A stretch of DNA of 64,000 nucleotides, from contig NZ_BAABJW010000003.1 of the NCBI RefSeq assembly GCF_039543505.1, positions 372,001 through 436,000 of the forward strand. The letters run 5' to 3'. A program made the position numbers and the translations under genes. Source of the stretch: Litoribaculum gwangyangense. GTDB taxonomy: Bacteria > Bacteroidota > Bacteroidia > Flavobacteriales > Flavobacteriaceae. This document shows, piece after piece, positions 18,901 through 27,380 of the stretch; within the stretch, counting starts at the first letter, position 1; the number at the start of each line of letters is the position of its first letter. Below the pieces are notes generated by a model. The model saw only the letters and a program-made list of their open reading frames with translations. It was not told where the DNA came from and did no database searches.

Positions 18901-20033
18901 CAAAAATTATGATTTTTATCCTCAGCGAATGAACTAACCACATGATAACTCAAACCAGAGAACATGCCATAATGTTGAAAAGAATCGAAATTTTTATCCA
19001 AATAATTCACAGCTCCCTGCCATGTTCCAACCCAGATATTTTCAGAATAATCTTTAAAAATTTTATAAACGGAATTCTGACTTAGGCTATAAGGATTTCT
19101 ATTATTATGTATATAATTAGAACACGAATTATCCTTTGTGCTAATTTTATAAATCCCACTATAAGTACCTACCCATATAGTATTAGAACTATCAGTCATT
19201 ATTGTCCTTACCTCATTTACAGGGACTTTATCACCATCATTATTTCTTACTATAAAAGGTTCAACACTTTTTTTTAACTCATTATATCGCCACAAACCTG
19301 AAAAAGATCCAACCCATATAGTTCCATTGCCATCTTCTTTTATATCACCTTTTCCAGAGTTTTTAGGATCATCTATCGCTTCTTGGTTAAATGAGTATTG
19401 TTTGAATTTATGACTCCCAGCCTCCAAACAAGCAAGCCCTTGAAGAAAAAGCACCCACAAATTTCCTTTGGAATCCATAAAAACCTTATCAATCTTCTTG
19501 GAAAATATATCTTTTTGGTCATGAAGATTTAAAGCAATAAACTTATAAGAACCGTTTTCAGGCTCAAAATAAACCAAGCCATTATCTGTCCCTATCCACA
19601 AATTATTTTTATTATCCTGGCAAATGGAATTAATGGAGTTTATGCTTTCAAAATAAATATTTTCGAATTTATCATTTTCATTATACAAACTAAGACCTCT
19701 TGAGGTTCCTATCCATAATTTGTTTCTGTTATCGACAAAAAGAACATTAATATAATCACTTGAGATGCTTTCTGAATTTGTTCTATCTGAGAAATAATTT
19801 TTAAATTCTATTCCATCGAATCTATTAAGACCATATTTGGTGGCTATCCAAATAAACCCTTTATTATCTTGGTTTATATCGGTTATAGAAGTATGTGAAA
19901 GTCCATCATTTATCGTGTAATGTCTAAACTTTAAATCATTATAAATTTTATTACTTTCTTGTGCTGATGAAAAAGTAGTTTTTAAAATCAGTATAAGTAA
20001 AAAAAAATAAAAATACTTAAAGTTTAATGACAT
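15957..20033 (-). CDS. Hybrid two-component system sensor/regulator of the PUL
   Basis: The protein has 1358 residues when started at the Met before SLNFKYFYFFLLIL, which gives a clean signal sequence; an upstream Met at 20090 adds 19 residues. The order of domains is periplasmic two-bladed propeller repeats (many copies of WIGT.GL/NRF, about 30-720), a Y_Y_Y domain (to about 800), one membrane helix (NFAYFIYLILTSIIIWVLY), a histidine kinase (phospho-accepting His in NVSHELRTPLT, ATP-binding NLLSNAFKFTPDGG and GSGIGLALV), a receiver (Asp in IISDIMMPEIDG) and a C-terminal AraC helix-turn-helix (about 1253-1358). Such proteins sense a breakdown oligosaccharide in the periplasm and activate susCD. 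The TTGTAACA array is its likely target. Confidence 0.96.
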   Translation of the reverse strand: MSLNFKYFYFFLLILILKTTFSSAQESNKIYNDLKFRHYTINDGLSHTSITDINQDNKGFIWIATKYGLNRFDGIEFKNYFSDRTNSESISSDYINVLFVDNRNKLWIGTSRGLSLYNENDKFENIYFESINSINSICQDNKNNLWIGTDNGLVYFEPENGSYKFIALNLHDQKDIFSKKIDKVFMDSKGNLWVLFLQGLACLEAGSHKFKQYSFNQEAIDDPKNSGKGDIKEDGNGTIWVGSFSGLWRYNELKKSVEPFIVRNNDGDKVPVNEVRTIMTDSSNTIWVGTYSGIYKISTKDNSCSNYIHNNRNPYSLSQNSVYKIFKDYSENIWVGTWQGAVNYLDKNFDSFQHYGMFSGLSYHVVSSFAEDKNHNFWIGTERGGLNYFDAESKTFTAFKNNPNNPYSLSNDNIQDIVLDKQGNLYIATHGSGLDVYDTKSNNKFKHFKNDPYDEGSISSDWVTCLMLDSQNRLWVGTIKKGLNLFDQKTKKFIRFNPDDFSQTIYEIIEDNQQRIWVGTADGVGLVDLKSKTINSESFAILNNKISSLVTCIFQDKENNFWVATEGEGIFFIKNDFSETQQYTTQDGLASNSVVGILPDEKNNLWLSTFKGLSKFNLETRTFRNFDVSDGLQSNEFNYDAYYAAQNGELLFGGMNGFNIFNPKDIKKNLYIPPVVITDFKVKGHSVVMSKDTKNNTFHAVVNYNDIPFTLDFAALNYIQPKKNIFKYKLEGKDDQWHELDNERSLTFADANPGEYIFKLKAANNSGIWNENEASVKITILPPWWKTNFAYFIYLILTSIIIWVLYKFYKFRRNEREVLKSEKIEKEKIQEISQLKLQFFTNVSHELRTPLTLILGSLEEMTKDISRIPNDFLNHFEVLNRNSKNLLRQVNRLLDFRKNEVEKLKLNAGKGNIIHFLKESSLSFQELATHRNIEYRFKNDRESVELFYDRDKMEIIIFNLLSNAFKFTPDGGKITIKTNLIENEDGNPVYFEFLVEDTGIGIPKEKASLIFNKFYQIEPDIKHNEIQGSGIGLALVKELVDLHHGSIKINLEKNQGAEFIVSIPVGKDHLTEDEIIKDLKKGDDIASYISNERLKDEPIRHSNNSEKNVTILVVEDNFEIRQFIVKCFNEDYNILEASDGGEGLEIATHKTPDLIISDIMMPEIDGITLCGKLKKDFRTSHIPIILLTARTSLIFKDSGFETGADAYITKPFTVSHLKLRVKNLLESRKKQQEYFIRNHKVVPEAISFTSKDDEFLSKAIDVVEKNMDNSEFDSLLFGEIMGVSRSVLYKKLKGLTGQSPTEFVRMIRVKKAAQLFLQDKFTISEVIYSVGFNDLKYFRTCFRQQYKMSPSEFIQSQK

Positions 20034-20682
20034 AATGGATAAAAAATTAACAGTGTAAATGTAGATAAAACTAAGTCTAACTGTAAACAATAATTCTTTC
20101 TTATTTTAAGAAAGAATTTCAATCTCTAACATTTAAGATTAAGGATTGAAGATTTGTAAAATACTTGATAAACTTTTCAAAGCAAACGTCAAAAAAGCTA
20201 AAAATTAATTGAGGGTGAAATGGTTTTATTTTAGGGGTAAGACGCACTCTATGAAATATAATTAGCTAACTTAATTTATAGAAATAAATAATGGAAGAGA
20301 TACATCATTGAAAAAATAATTCTTAGGATATGGTCTCTTTTATTGAAAATGTAATTACCAAGAAATAATAAAAATCCTGCATAAAAAAGAAATATCCTAT
20401 TGTAAAAGCAAGCTGTTTTTGCTAAATTCCTTATACTGTAAAATTAGACTTTTAACTTTTTCAATTAAATAATTACGCTTCAATTTTGGATGAATCTAAT
20501 CCATTTTTAAAAAGTGTAATATTTAAAATTAATAAACTAAAAAAAGGCCAATACATTTTTAATTTATTGCCTGTACTGCCTTTTAAAATCTTTCGGATGT
20601 ACTATTCAGTATGTATTTACTAAATTAGCTATTAAAACAGACCACTTAAACTTAAATAAAATACTTATAATCAAATAATTAT
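20034..20682. other. Divergent intergenic region between the regulator and epimerase genes
   Basis: This is 649 bp of very AT-rich sequence with no credible gene. A minus-strand near-match to the -7 element (TACATTTA, 20056-20063) lies about 23 bp upstream of the regulator start codon. An 11-bp perfect inverted repeat (AATTCTTTCTT, 5-nt loop, 20092-20118) lies just upstream of that. A long-looped AAAAAGGC/GCCTTTT pair near 20545-20590 is too weak to call a terminator. No TTGTAACA box was found. Confidence 0.5.
20092..20118. repeat. 11-bp inverted repeat upstream of the hybrid regulator
   Basis: The arms are AATTCTTTCTT (20092-20102) and its exact complement (20108-20118), separated by five bases. 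It lies about 60 bp upstream of the regulator start and just upstream of a possible -7 element, so it could be an operator. There is no T-run that would make it a clear terminator. Confidence 0.4.
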
Positions 20683-21798
20683 ATGGGAAAGATTTATTTT
20701 TATATAATAATGGCATTAAGCTTTTCTTGTATTGGAAAAGAATCAGAATTAAAACTAATCGAGGAGGAAAACTTTAAAAGAATAATTGATAATAAACAGG
20801 TTAACTTATTTACTTTAAAGAATAAAAACGGGCTAACTGCTCAAATAACCAATTATGGAGGACGTATTGTGAGTTTGTGGGTGCCTGATAAACATGGTGA
20901 TTTTGATGATATTGTATTAGGTTACGAATCCATTGAACAATATTTACAGCCTAAAGGGCGTTATTTTGGTGCTCTAATAGGGCGTTATGCCAACCGTATT
21001 GCCAAAGGCAGATTTACCCTTTATGATAGTATCTACACTTTGACCATAAACAATGGTGATAATCATTTACATGGCGGACAAAAAGGGTTTCATAATGTAG
21101 TTTGGAGTGCCAATAAATTATCAGATAAAGAATTAAAATTAGAATATCTTTCTACAGATGGTGAAGAAGGGTACCCAGGTAATTTAAATGTTACTGTTAT
21201 TTATAAACTAAACGATGACAATGAGCTAGAGATAAACTATACTGCAACTACTGATAGGCCAACCCATATCAATCTTTCACAACACTCATTTTTTAATTTA
21301 TTTGGAGCTGGAAAAGGCAGTATTAATAGTCATTTATTACAAATTAACGCAGCATATTTTACACCTATCGATGAAGAATTAATCCCAACGGGGCAGATTG
21401 AAGAGGTAAAAAGCACGCCGTTTGATTTTACTAACATTAAACCAATGGGAAAAGATATAGATGCAGATAACCAACAATTAAAATTTGGTTCTGGATACGA
21501 TCATAACTTTGTTTTGGAGGGATCTGGATTAAGAGTGGCTGCGAAAGTTTTTGAACCTAACTCAGGCAGAGTTATGGAAGTCATTACAAATGAACCAGGG
21601 CTACAGTTTTATGGAGGAAACTTTTTAGATGAGAGAAATGTGGGAAAAGAAAACTTAACCTATGGATATAGAACCGCATTTTGCTTAGAAACCCAACATT
21701 TTCCTAACGGTCCAAATGAAACAAGTTTTCCTTCAACTTTACTAGACCCAGATGATGAATATCATTCTACCTGTATTTACAAATTTTCAATTAAATGA
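20683..21798 (+). CDS. galM: Aldose 1-epimerase lipoprotein (galactose mutarotase family)
   Basis: This 371-residue enzyme of the GalM family interconverts alpha and beta anomers of free aldoses such as galactose. Key residues are visible: His130 in HLHGGQKGF, His201 in NLSQHSFFNL and the catalytic base Glu in FCLETQHFPN near residue 346. The N-terminus (ALSFSCIGK) carries a lipobox-like Cys16, so the protein is probably a periplasm-facing lipoprotein rather than the usual cytoplasmic enzyme. It is divergent from the PUL regulator. An exported mutarotase fits with galactose released by the GH110 enzymes, although membership of the PUL regulon is inferred. Confidence 0.92.
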   Translation: MGKIYFYIIMALSFSCIGKESELKLIEEENFKRIIDNKQVNLFTLKNKNGLTAQITNYGGRIVSLWVPDKHGDFDDIVLGYESIEQYLQPKGRYFGALIGRYANRIAKGRFTLYDSIYTLTINNGDNHLHGGQKGFHNVVWSANKLSDKELKLEYLSTDGEEGYPGNLNVTVIYKLNDDNELEINYTATTDRPTHINLSQHSFFNLFGAGKGSINSHLLQINAAYFTPIDEELIPTGQIEEVKSTPFDFTNIKPMGKDIDADNQQLKFGSGYDHNFVLEGSGLRVAAKVFEPNSGRVMEVITNEPGLQFYGGNFLDERNVGKENLTYGYRTAFCLETQHFPNGPNETSFPSTLLDPDDEYHSTCIYKFSIK

Positions 21799-21889
21799 TA
21801 AAACTATTTTAGGTTACAATAAGTAATTAAAATAATAATGGGATAAATACCATATTTGCCAATATTAATTCTGTATTAATTAAATTTTT

Positions 21890-22690
21890 ATGAAAAAAAC
21901 TAACTTCTTAATCGGCTTTTTTGTTTTATCAATAGGCTTTTTTTCATGTTCTTTAAAACAGAAAAATTCTAATTTAAATGCTGAAAAATGTGAATGTACT
22001 CTTAACTCAACTGCTAATGATTCGGTTTCATTAGAACAACAAGAACTTGACTATTTTTATTCCTTAATGGCATACGCTGTAGTTTATAAAGATTGGCAAA
22101 ACAACGCTATGGAAAAATCAAGTAGAGGCTATAACATAGGTTCTGTGTTAGTAGATAATGATAAATATGTTGTAAACTGGGCAAGAAATTCAGTTAATAG
22201 CACTATGAACGGAACACAACATGGTGAGGTAAGATTGATGCAGTCTTATTTAGACAGTATGCAATCCTTTTCTTTAAAAGGCTTTTCTATATACTCAACA
22301 TTAGAACCCTGTGCTATGTGTGCTGGCATGATGAAATTGACTGAAGTCTATAGAACTGTTTATGGCCAAACAGATCCAGCTTATGGAAAAGCGTTAGAAA
22401 GACTCCAATTAGAATCAGGATCATGTTGTACTAATGGTTATTCCTCTTATCCACGACCTGTAATTTCAGACAAATCACCTGACCCTTTATCATTGGAAAT
22501 AGATTCAACATATACTCAGTACAAAGGAAAATATATAGTTAATTTTTTAACGACACCAGAAGCTGAAAAATTATTTAAGAAAGCATCAGAAATGTTTCAA
22601 CAATATAACAAAGCTAAATATGTAGAAAATCAAAAGTATATTGATAGTGCTCATAAATTTTATAATTTTGTTGTAACTCCCATTAAATAG
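21890..22690 (+). CDS. Exported lipoprotein with a complete cytidine/guanine-deaminase-type zinc domain
   Basis: The protein has 266 residues. Residues 1-20 form a lipoprotein signal (GFFVLSIGFFSC, Cys20). The remainder contains a deaminase domain of the CDA/TadA/guanine-deaminase superfamily: HGE at 111-113 (zinc His and catalytic Glu) and PCAMC at 140-144 (two zinc Cys), preceded by NIGSVLVDN. The motif looks catalytically complete. Members of this superfamily normally work in the cytoplasm on nucleobases, nucleosides or tRNA, so an envelope location is unusual. A further Cys pair (GSCC, about residue 179) and a charged helical tail of about 60 residues follow. It starts 91 bp after the epimerase and may share its transcript, although a near-match to the -7 element (CATATTTG) is present upstream. 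The substrate is unknown. Confidence 0.8.
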   Translation: MKKTNFLIGFFVLSIGFFSCSLKQKNSNLNAEKCECTLNSTANDSVSLEQQELDYFYSLMAYAVVYKDWQNNAMEKSSRGYNIGSVLVDNDKYVVNWARNSVNSTMNGTQHGEVRLMQSYLDSMQSFSLKGFSIYSTLEPCAMCAGMMKLTEVYRTVYGQTDPAYGKALERLQLESGSCCTNGYSSYPRPVISDKSPDPLSLEIDSTYTQYKGKYIVNFLTTPEAEKLFKKASEMFQQYNKAKYVENQKYIDSAHKFYNFVVTPIK

Positions 22691-22775
22691 CAAATTAAAA
22701 CTACCCTGCCCTTAATAAAAGTAATTGCTAGTTTTAACTTGCTTACAAAAATCCTTTCGAATTTTCTATTTGGCC

Positions 22776-22783
22776 TATATTTG
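22776..22783 (+). promoter_or_regulatory. -7 promoter element of the small membrane protein gene
   Basis: TATATTTG matches the Bacteroidetes -7 consensus TAnnTTTG exactly and lies 63 bp upstream of the start codon at 22847. No clear TTG -33 element was seen at the expected distance. Confidence 0.5.
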
Positions 22784-22846
22784 CTAAATTAGGGAACTAA
22801 ATAAGGTGGAAGGGTAAAGCTGAAATAAGGCATTAAAACTAATAAA

Positions 22847-23248
22847 ATGAAAGTAAACCTTAAAGTAATCCACTGGTTACCTAGGATTATTTGTATGCTT
22901 GCTATTTTGTTTATCAGCATATTCGCATTCGATGTATTTAATCCAGAAAAAACAATTTTGCAACAGACTGGTGATTTTCTCATGCATCTCATCCCATCTT
23001 TTGTTTTAATCATCTTTCTCATCATTGCATGGAAATGGGAATTTATTGGTGGTATCATATTTACTTTACTAGGGCTTGGATTTAGTCCATTAATTTTCCT
23101 TCATAACTATAACATGAACCAATCTATTTGGATGAGCCTCCTGATAGTTCTAATTGTAACTTTACCATTTGTTTTTGCAGGAATTCTTTTTATTTTGAGT
23201 CATAGAATGAAGAAAAAGAATTTATCATCTTCAACTAAAAATGAATAA
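22847..23248 (+). CDS. Small four-helix membrane protein of unknown function (DUF7670-like)
   Basis: This 133-residue integral membrane protein has four predicted helices: IICMLAILFISIFAFDVF, FVLIIFLIIAW, FIGGIIFTLLGLGF and LIVLIVTLPFVFAGILFIL. A basic C-terminal tail follows. The start WLPRIICMLAILFISIFAFD resembles a widespread family of small bacterial membrane proteins with no known function. The gene stands alone on the plus strand, 156 bp after the deaminase gene, with its own promoter-like element. No catalytic residues are apparent. Confidence 0.7.
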   Translation: MKVNLKVIHWLPRIICMLAILFISIFAFDVFNPEKTILQQTGDFLMHLIPSFVLIIFLIIAWKWEFIGGIIFTLLGLGFSPLIFLHNYNMNQSIWMSLLIVLIVTLPFVFAGILFILSHRMKKKNLSSSTKNE

Positions 23249-23361
23249 GTGAACATCTAACCAGCTAATAATAATGCGCATTCTATTGCTAACTTTGTGT
23301 GTATTAAAAAAGTTAAATACTAGCCAGTGAAACTACCCTTGAAGAGACCGTTGTAAACACT

Positions 23362-23392
23362 AAAAAAAAACCTCCAACCGTAAAAGGTTGAA
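23362..23392 (-). terminator. Rho-independent terminator of the TSP3/LamG gene
   Basis: On the minus strand, CAACC-TTTTAC-GGTTG forms a short hairpin extendable by two weaker pairs. It is followed by GAGG and nine Ts. It lies about 60 bp downstream of the stop codon of the lipoprotein gene. The stem is short, so the call is moderate. Confidence 0.5.
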
Positions 23393-23453
23393 ATACCGAA
23401 TTTAAGTGCAATCATAGTTGATTTTATAAATGTGGTTAACTTTTATAATTTTA

Positions 23454-24581
23454 TCAGTTGTTAAAAAGGTCCGTTATTTCTGCTTCAGTCAATCCCCTGT
23501 CGTAAACAAATACATCGTCCACCATCCCGTTTAAATCACTATCTACACCTACAATTTGGCTTTGCTGTCCAACTCTAAATTTGACATTATTGGCAATTTG
23601 AAAACCACCTATGTTATTTTCCGCAATTAGACTATTGTTAATATATAATTTTTGAACACCGTCATGGTACATAGCAACAATGTGAACCCATTCGTTGATA
23701 GGAAAGCTAGTATCCATCTCCATATGGTTATTAGAAATATTCCATCTCAATTTGTTACCATCAGGATTAAGTCCTAAATAATATCCAGTCCCTTGCGCCG
23801 TGCCTGTATTTGTGTATTGCCATTTGTTTAAAATTGCTTCCCAATTGGTTTGACCATCATATTTATACACCCATAAAGAAACTGAAACATTTGAACTTGG
23901 ATTAATTAAACTTGTGTTAGACACTTCTAAATATGCGTTTTCTCCAAATTCCATAGCAGAATCAGCTTGTCCATTTCTGTTTTGACTGGAGTTAACTGAG
24001 CCGACTAGTAAACCGTCATTGGAATAGCCACTTGAATCATTCCCATTACCATCTAGATAAAACAAAGCCAATAAGCTTGGGTCCTGACTGTATGAGCATC
24101 CATTTGAATTTACACTTTCACCTTCTGGTGTATCAGGACAAGTGTCAGCACTATTGGGAACGCCATCATTATCATCGTCATACTGCCTATTTGAACATCC
24201 ATCATTGTCAACATTTTCACCCTCAGGAGTATCAGGGCACAGGTCGGCACTGTTAGGGATACCGTCATTATCATCATCACTTTCAAAAACGGCTGTAACG
24301 GTAACATTTGAATTAACAGTAATATTAACTGGGTTATTGAAACCGGAGGCAGCTCCCGTCCAGTTTATAAATACGAAATTATCAGATGGAGTGGCAGTAA
24401 TTATCACCGAACTGCCTTCCTCATAGGTTCCAGAGCTTGGACTAACGGTTCCACCGGATTGAGGGCTGGCTTGAGTTGTCAGGGTATATGTTACAGTTTC
24501 TGGTAAAGAATCGGAGTCTGAATCATTGGAACAAGCTATACATAGCATCAAAGCTAAAAGAAGGGATAGTCTTTTCATCAC
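23454..24581 (-). CDS. Lipoprotein with bacterial-repeat, thrombospondin type 3 and LamG domains
   Basis: This 375-residue surface lipoprotein has a lipobox (LALMLCIAC, Cys17). Residues about 30-100 form an InlB/Listeria-like bacterial repeat domain (GGTVSPSSGTYEEGSSVIITATP). Next are two calcium-binding thrombospondin type 3 repeats (DDDNDGIPNSADLCPDTPEG and a near copy), then a LamG/concanavalin-like domain (about 165-375) with FYLDGNGNDSSGYSNDG and VDDVFVYDRGLTEAEI. LamG domains bind glycans or proteins; no catalytic residues are evident. It is a single-gene transcript between two terminator-like elements and is probably an adhesin or carbohydrate-binding surface protein. Confidence 0.8.
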   Translation of the reverse strand: MMKRLSLLLALMLCIACSNDSDSDSLPETVTYTLTTQASPQSGGTVSPSSGTYEEGSSVIITATPSDNFVFINWTGAASGFNNPVNITVNSNVTVTAVFESDDDNDGIPNSADLCPDTPEGENVDNDGCSNRQYDDDNDGVPNSADTCPDTPEGESVNSNGCSYSQDPSLLALFYLDGNGNDSSGYSNDGLLVGSVNSSQNRNGQADSAMEFGENAYLEVSNTSLINPSSNVSVSLWVYKYDGQTNWEAILNKWQYTNTGTAQGTGYYLGLNPDGNKLRWNISNNHMEMDTSFPINEWVHIVAMYHDGVQKLYINNSLIAENNIGGFQIANNVKFRVGQQSQIVGVDSDLNGMVDDVFVYDRGLTEAEITDLFNN

Positions 24582-24632
24582 AATATAAATTTGGTTAGGT
24601 TTTTAAATTTAGGATTTAACCAAATTTTCTAC

Positions 24633-24651
24633 AATACTCAATTTGAGTATT
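24633..24651. repeat. Short palindrome upstream of the TSP3/LamG gene
   Basis: A perfect 9-bp inverted repeat (AATACTCAA, single central T, TTGAGTATT) lies 52 bp upstream of the lipoprotein start codon. Its T-run is on the plus strand, where no gene ends, so it is more likely an operator than a terminator. The rest of the 291-bp gap (24582-24872) shows nothing clear. Confidence 0.35.
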
Positions 24652-24872
24652 TTTTAATCATTAGAAAAACCCTTTTAAGATTACAATTTTTAAAATGTCC
24701 TTATTTTTTGGGAGGGGATAGTTAAGCAAATTTTATTTCCCAATTTTGAGTAACAAAAAAAGCCAAACACTGTCGTATTTCGCTTGTTGTAGCGGGAAGC
24801 ATCGAATTATCGAACCAAAATGATTTTATAGGCGATTTTTTAAAGGTTATTGAATTTGATTAAAAACATTTA

Positions 24873-26963
24873 TTAATCGAAGCTTTCAGTTTTGATTAGA
24901 TTTCCTTCACTATCAAATTCTTTATATTGACCAGATAATGAACCATTCTTATAATTTCTAATATTTCTCAATTGCCCATTTTCATAAAAATTCTTTACCT
25001 CATAAGAAGAACGACCTTCTTTAAAATTCCTTATCTCCCTTAGTTGACCGTTTTCATAATAGCCCTTCCATTCTCCATAAGGCTGTCCATCCATGTAATT
25101 TTCTATATCACTTATTTGTCCGCTTTCAAAATAACGCTTCCATTCACCATTACGTTCATTATAATCCTCTGTATAATTTTCAATCAATTTTAATTGTCCG
25201 TTTTGATAATAACTCTTCCATTCTCCTATTTTTATATCATCATATATAAAATTTCCTGTGGACTCTAATTGTCCATTGTCATAATAACTCTTGAATACTA
25301 TAGAAGAAAGACCATCCTTATAAATTTTAATATCTCTTATCTGACCGTTTACGTAATAACGCTTCCATTCTCCTATTTTTATATCACTGTATTCTTCTTC
25401 ACTATATTGTTCTTCGCTTAAATAAATTTCTATTGATTCTAATTGTCCATTTTCATAATTTGTCTTCCATTCTCCAGAACGATTTCCCTTCTTGGTAAAA
25501 TTTTCAAGCTTACTTAATTGACCATTTTTATAATAACTCTTCCATTCTCCTATTTTTTTATCATCATAAACACCATCTCCATTATAATTTCCTATTGATT
25601 CTAATTGTCCATTATCATAATAGCTCTTAAACTCTCCAGAACGTTTACCATATTTATAATTTGAAAGCTCCCACAATTGTCCGTTTTCATAATAACTTTT
25701 CCATTCCCCTTTTTGTCTATTTAGATAAAAATAATCGTCTTTGCTATAATCGTCTTTACTAAAATAATTTCCTATTGCCTTTAATTGTCCATTTTCATAA
25801 TAATGCTTCCATTCCCCTATTTTGGTATCAAATTCATCTCTAGCCACAAGATAATTTCCTATTGATTCTAATTGGCCATTGTTATAATAAGTTTCCCATA
25901 GTCCATCTTTAGCTCCATTTATATACTTCTCATTACACTTTAATTGTCCATTTTCATGGTACTCTTGCCAAAGCCCGTCTTTTTTTCCATTAATATAATT
26001 GCCCTTGCTTGTAACTTGACCCTCATAACTATATTGCTCATAAAAACCATGCTCAATATCATCCTTAAAATTCACTTTTGTTTCTAACTGTCCATTATTA
26101 TAATAGTACTCCCAAATGCCTTCTTTTTTATCATCTATATAGTTTCCTTTTATTCTTATATTCCCATTGTATGGGTCAAAATCTTCCGAAAGGCCATTTT
26201 TTTTATTGTTCTTCCAATATTCTCTTATTGAAAGTTTGCCATAATAATTGTCGTATTCTTCTGAAACACCATCTTTTTCACCATTTTTGAAAGTTTGTTT
26301 GCTGATTAAATCACCTTTCTCATTATTTTGTATCCAAACACCATCTTTTTTTCCATTTTTTATAAAGCCTGATATTTCAAAAGTCATATTCTGATTATAT
26401 TGTTTTACCTCTCCTGTATATAAATTACCATTAAGGGAGTACTCTTCATTATCATAGCCATCATACGCTACATTTAAATCATCATAGGCAACTGTTATAT
26501 CCTTCTTATCGACTTTTAGTGGTTCTTTTAAATCATATCCGTTATTAAAAGCACCTCCCTGAAGTGTAAAAACACTCGATTCCCATCCATCCCTGTAATT
26601 GGTTTTTACCAAATCTCCATACTCTAAGTACTCCTCACTGTAACCATTTAGCACTCCTTTAGAATAATTTTTTCTTGCTTGTATCTTTCCATCTGTATGA
26701 TAAAAGGACCATACGCCGTCCTGCAATCCATCCTTAAAATTACCTTTGAATGCAATCATACCATTCGGTCTTATGTTTTGACAACCGCCATTAAAGGGTT
26801 TACCGTTATGATTCATTGTTCCAGAAGTTTGGTCATAGTTCAATTCATTTACAGAAACTATTTTTTCTTGTGCATTGCTTTGATAAGTACCTAAAAAAAG
26901 GAAAGCAGTTAACAATAACAAGTTTACCTTGTAAAGCGTTATTTGTTTGATAATTAACTTCAT
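24873..26963 (-). CDS. Long MORN/YwqK-repeat protein
   Basis: This 696-residue exported protein (signal peptide to SNAQ, about residue 31) is built almost entirely of MORN-variant repeats of the YwqK type. The core is GEWKSYYENGQL followed by a variable linker such as ESIGNY. Around 20 repeats are visible from residue 60 to the C-terminus, and near-identical DNA copies recur through the gene. Such proteins form extended beta-solenoids. Databases often label them toxin-antitoxin YwqK antitoxins, but nothing here supports that role and no toxin partner is adjacent. The function is unknown, perhaps surface binding or structure. The repeats make the gene prone to copy-number change by recombination. 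Confidence 0.8.
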   Translation of the reverse strand: MKLIIKQITLYKVNLLLLTAFLFLGTYQSNAQEKIVSVNELNYDQTSGTMNHNGKPFNGGCQNIRPNGMIAFKGNFKDGLQDGVWSFYHTDGKIQARKNYSKGVLNGYSEEYLEYGDLVKTNYRDGWESSVFTLQGGAFNNGYDLKEPLKVDKKDITVAYDDLNVAYDGYDNEEYSLNGNLYTGEVKQYNQNMTFEISGFIKNGKKDGVWIQNNEKGDLISKQTFKNGEKDGVSEEYDNYYGKLSIREYWKNNKKNGLSEDFDPYNGNIRIKGNYIDDKKEGIWEYYYNNGQLETKVNFKDDIEHGFYEQYSYEGQVTSKGNYINGKKDGLWQEYHENGQLKCNEKYINGAKDGLWETYYNNGQLESIGNYLVARDEFDTKIGEWKHYYENGQLKAIGNYFSKDDYSKDDYFYLNRQKGEWKSYYENGQLWELSNYKYGKRSGEFKSYYDNGQLESIGNYNGDGVYDDKKIGEWKSYYKNGQLSKLENFTKKGNRSGEWKTNYENGQLESIEIYLSEEQYSEEEYSDIKIGEWKRYYVNGQIRDIKIYKDGLSSIVFKSYYDNGQLESTGNFIYDDIKIGEWKSYYQNGQLKLIENYTEDYNERNGEWKRYFESGQISDIENYMDGQPYGEWKGYYENGQLREIRNFKEGRSSYEVKNFYENGQLRNIRNYKNGSLSGQYKEFDSEGNLIKTESFD

Positions 26964-27016
26964 AAATTAGTTCTTATTTAGTTTTACAATATAGAGAATA
27001 AAATAACTGGAAGAAT

Positions 27017-27048
27017 AAAAAAAAAGCCCCTTGATTTCTCAAGGAGCT
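27017..27048 (-). terminator. Rho-independent terminator of the initiator tRNA
   Basis: On the minus strand a 10-bp stem (AGCTCCTTGA with TCAAGGGGCT, one G-U pair) carries a GAAA loop and is followed by a run of Ts. It starts seven bases after the tRNA 3' end. Confidence 0.85.
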
Positions 27049-27054
27049 TCTGTG

Positions 27055-27127
<73 letters not shown>

Positions 27128-27186
27128 ATATAGGACTGCAAATATACAATCCTTTTTAATTTCTACAAGAATAAAATTAGAAAATA

Positions 27187-27369
27187 TTATTGCTCTATAC
27201 TATCAGCTTGAAAAGCTATCAATTCTGAGTTGGAAAACTGAACAGAAACTTGAATAGGATTGCAACACACTTCGCAATCCTCAATATAAGATTGATTAGA
27301 AACCGAATTATCGATTAACATAGATATACTTTCCCAACAATATGGGCAGGTAAAAAAGTGTTCTAACAT
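27187..27369 (-). CDS. CPXCG-type cysteine-rich small protein
   Basis: This 60-residue protein has the two Cys pairs of the small CPXCG family: FTCPYCWES near residues 7-12 and CEVCCNP near 32-37. These probably bind one zinc ion as a zinc ribbon. The length is normal for the family, which is widespread and uncharacterised. It follows the LRR gene on the same strand, but a clear terminator lies between them. Coding status is supported by family resemblance despite the small size. Confidence 0.8.
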   Translation of the reverse strand: MLEHFFTCPYCWESISMLIDNSVSNQSYIEDCEVCCNPIQVSVQFSNSELIAFQADSIEQ

Positions 27370-27380
27370 ATGTTAAAAAT

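Noticed and set aside
23284..23300. TAACTTTG on the plus strand as a promoter of a small RNA
   Set aside because: No plus-strand terminator or gene follows. The only hairpin nearby has its T-run on the minus strand.
24873..26963. Toxin-antitoxin system suggested by the YwqK repeats
   Set aside because: No toxin gene is adjacent, and the protein has a signal peptide, which does not fit a cytoplasmic antitoxin.
24873..26963. Possible CRISPR-like repeat signal from the many similar units
   Set aside because: The repeats are within an intact reading frame and encode the MORN units; there are no spacers of constant length.
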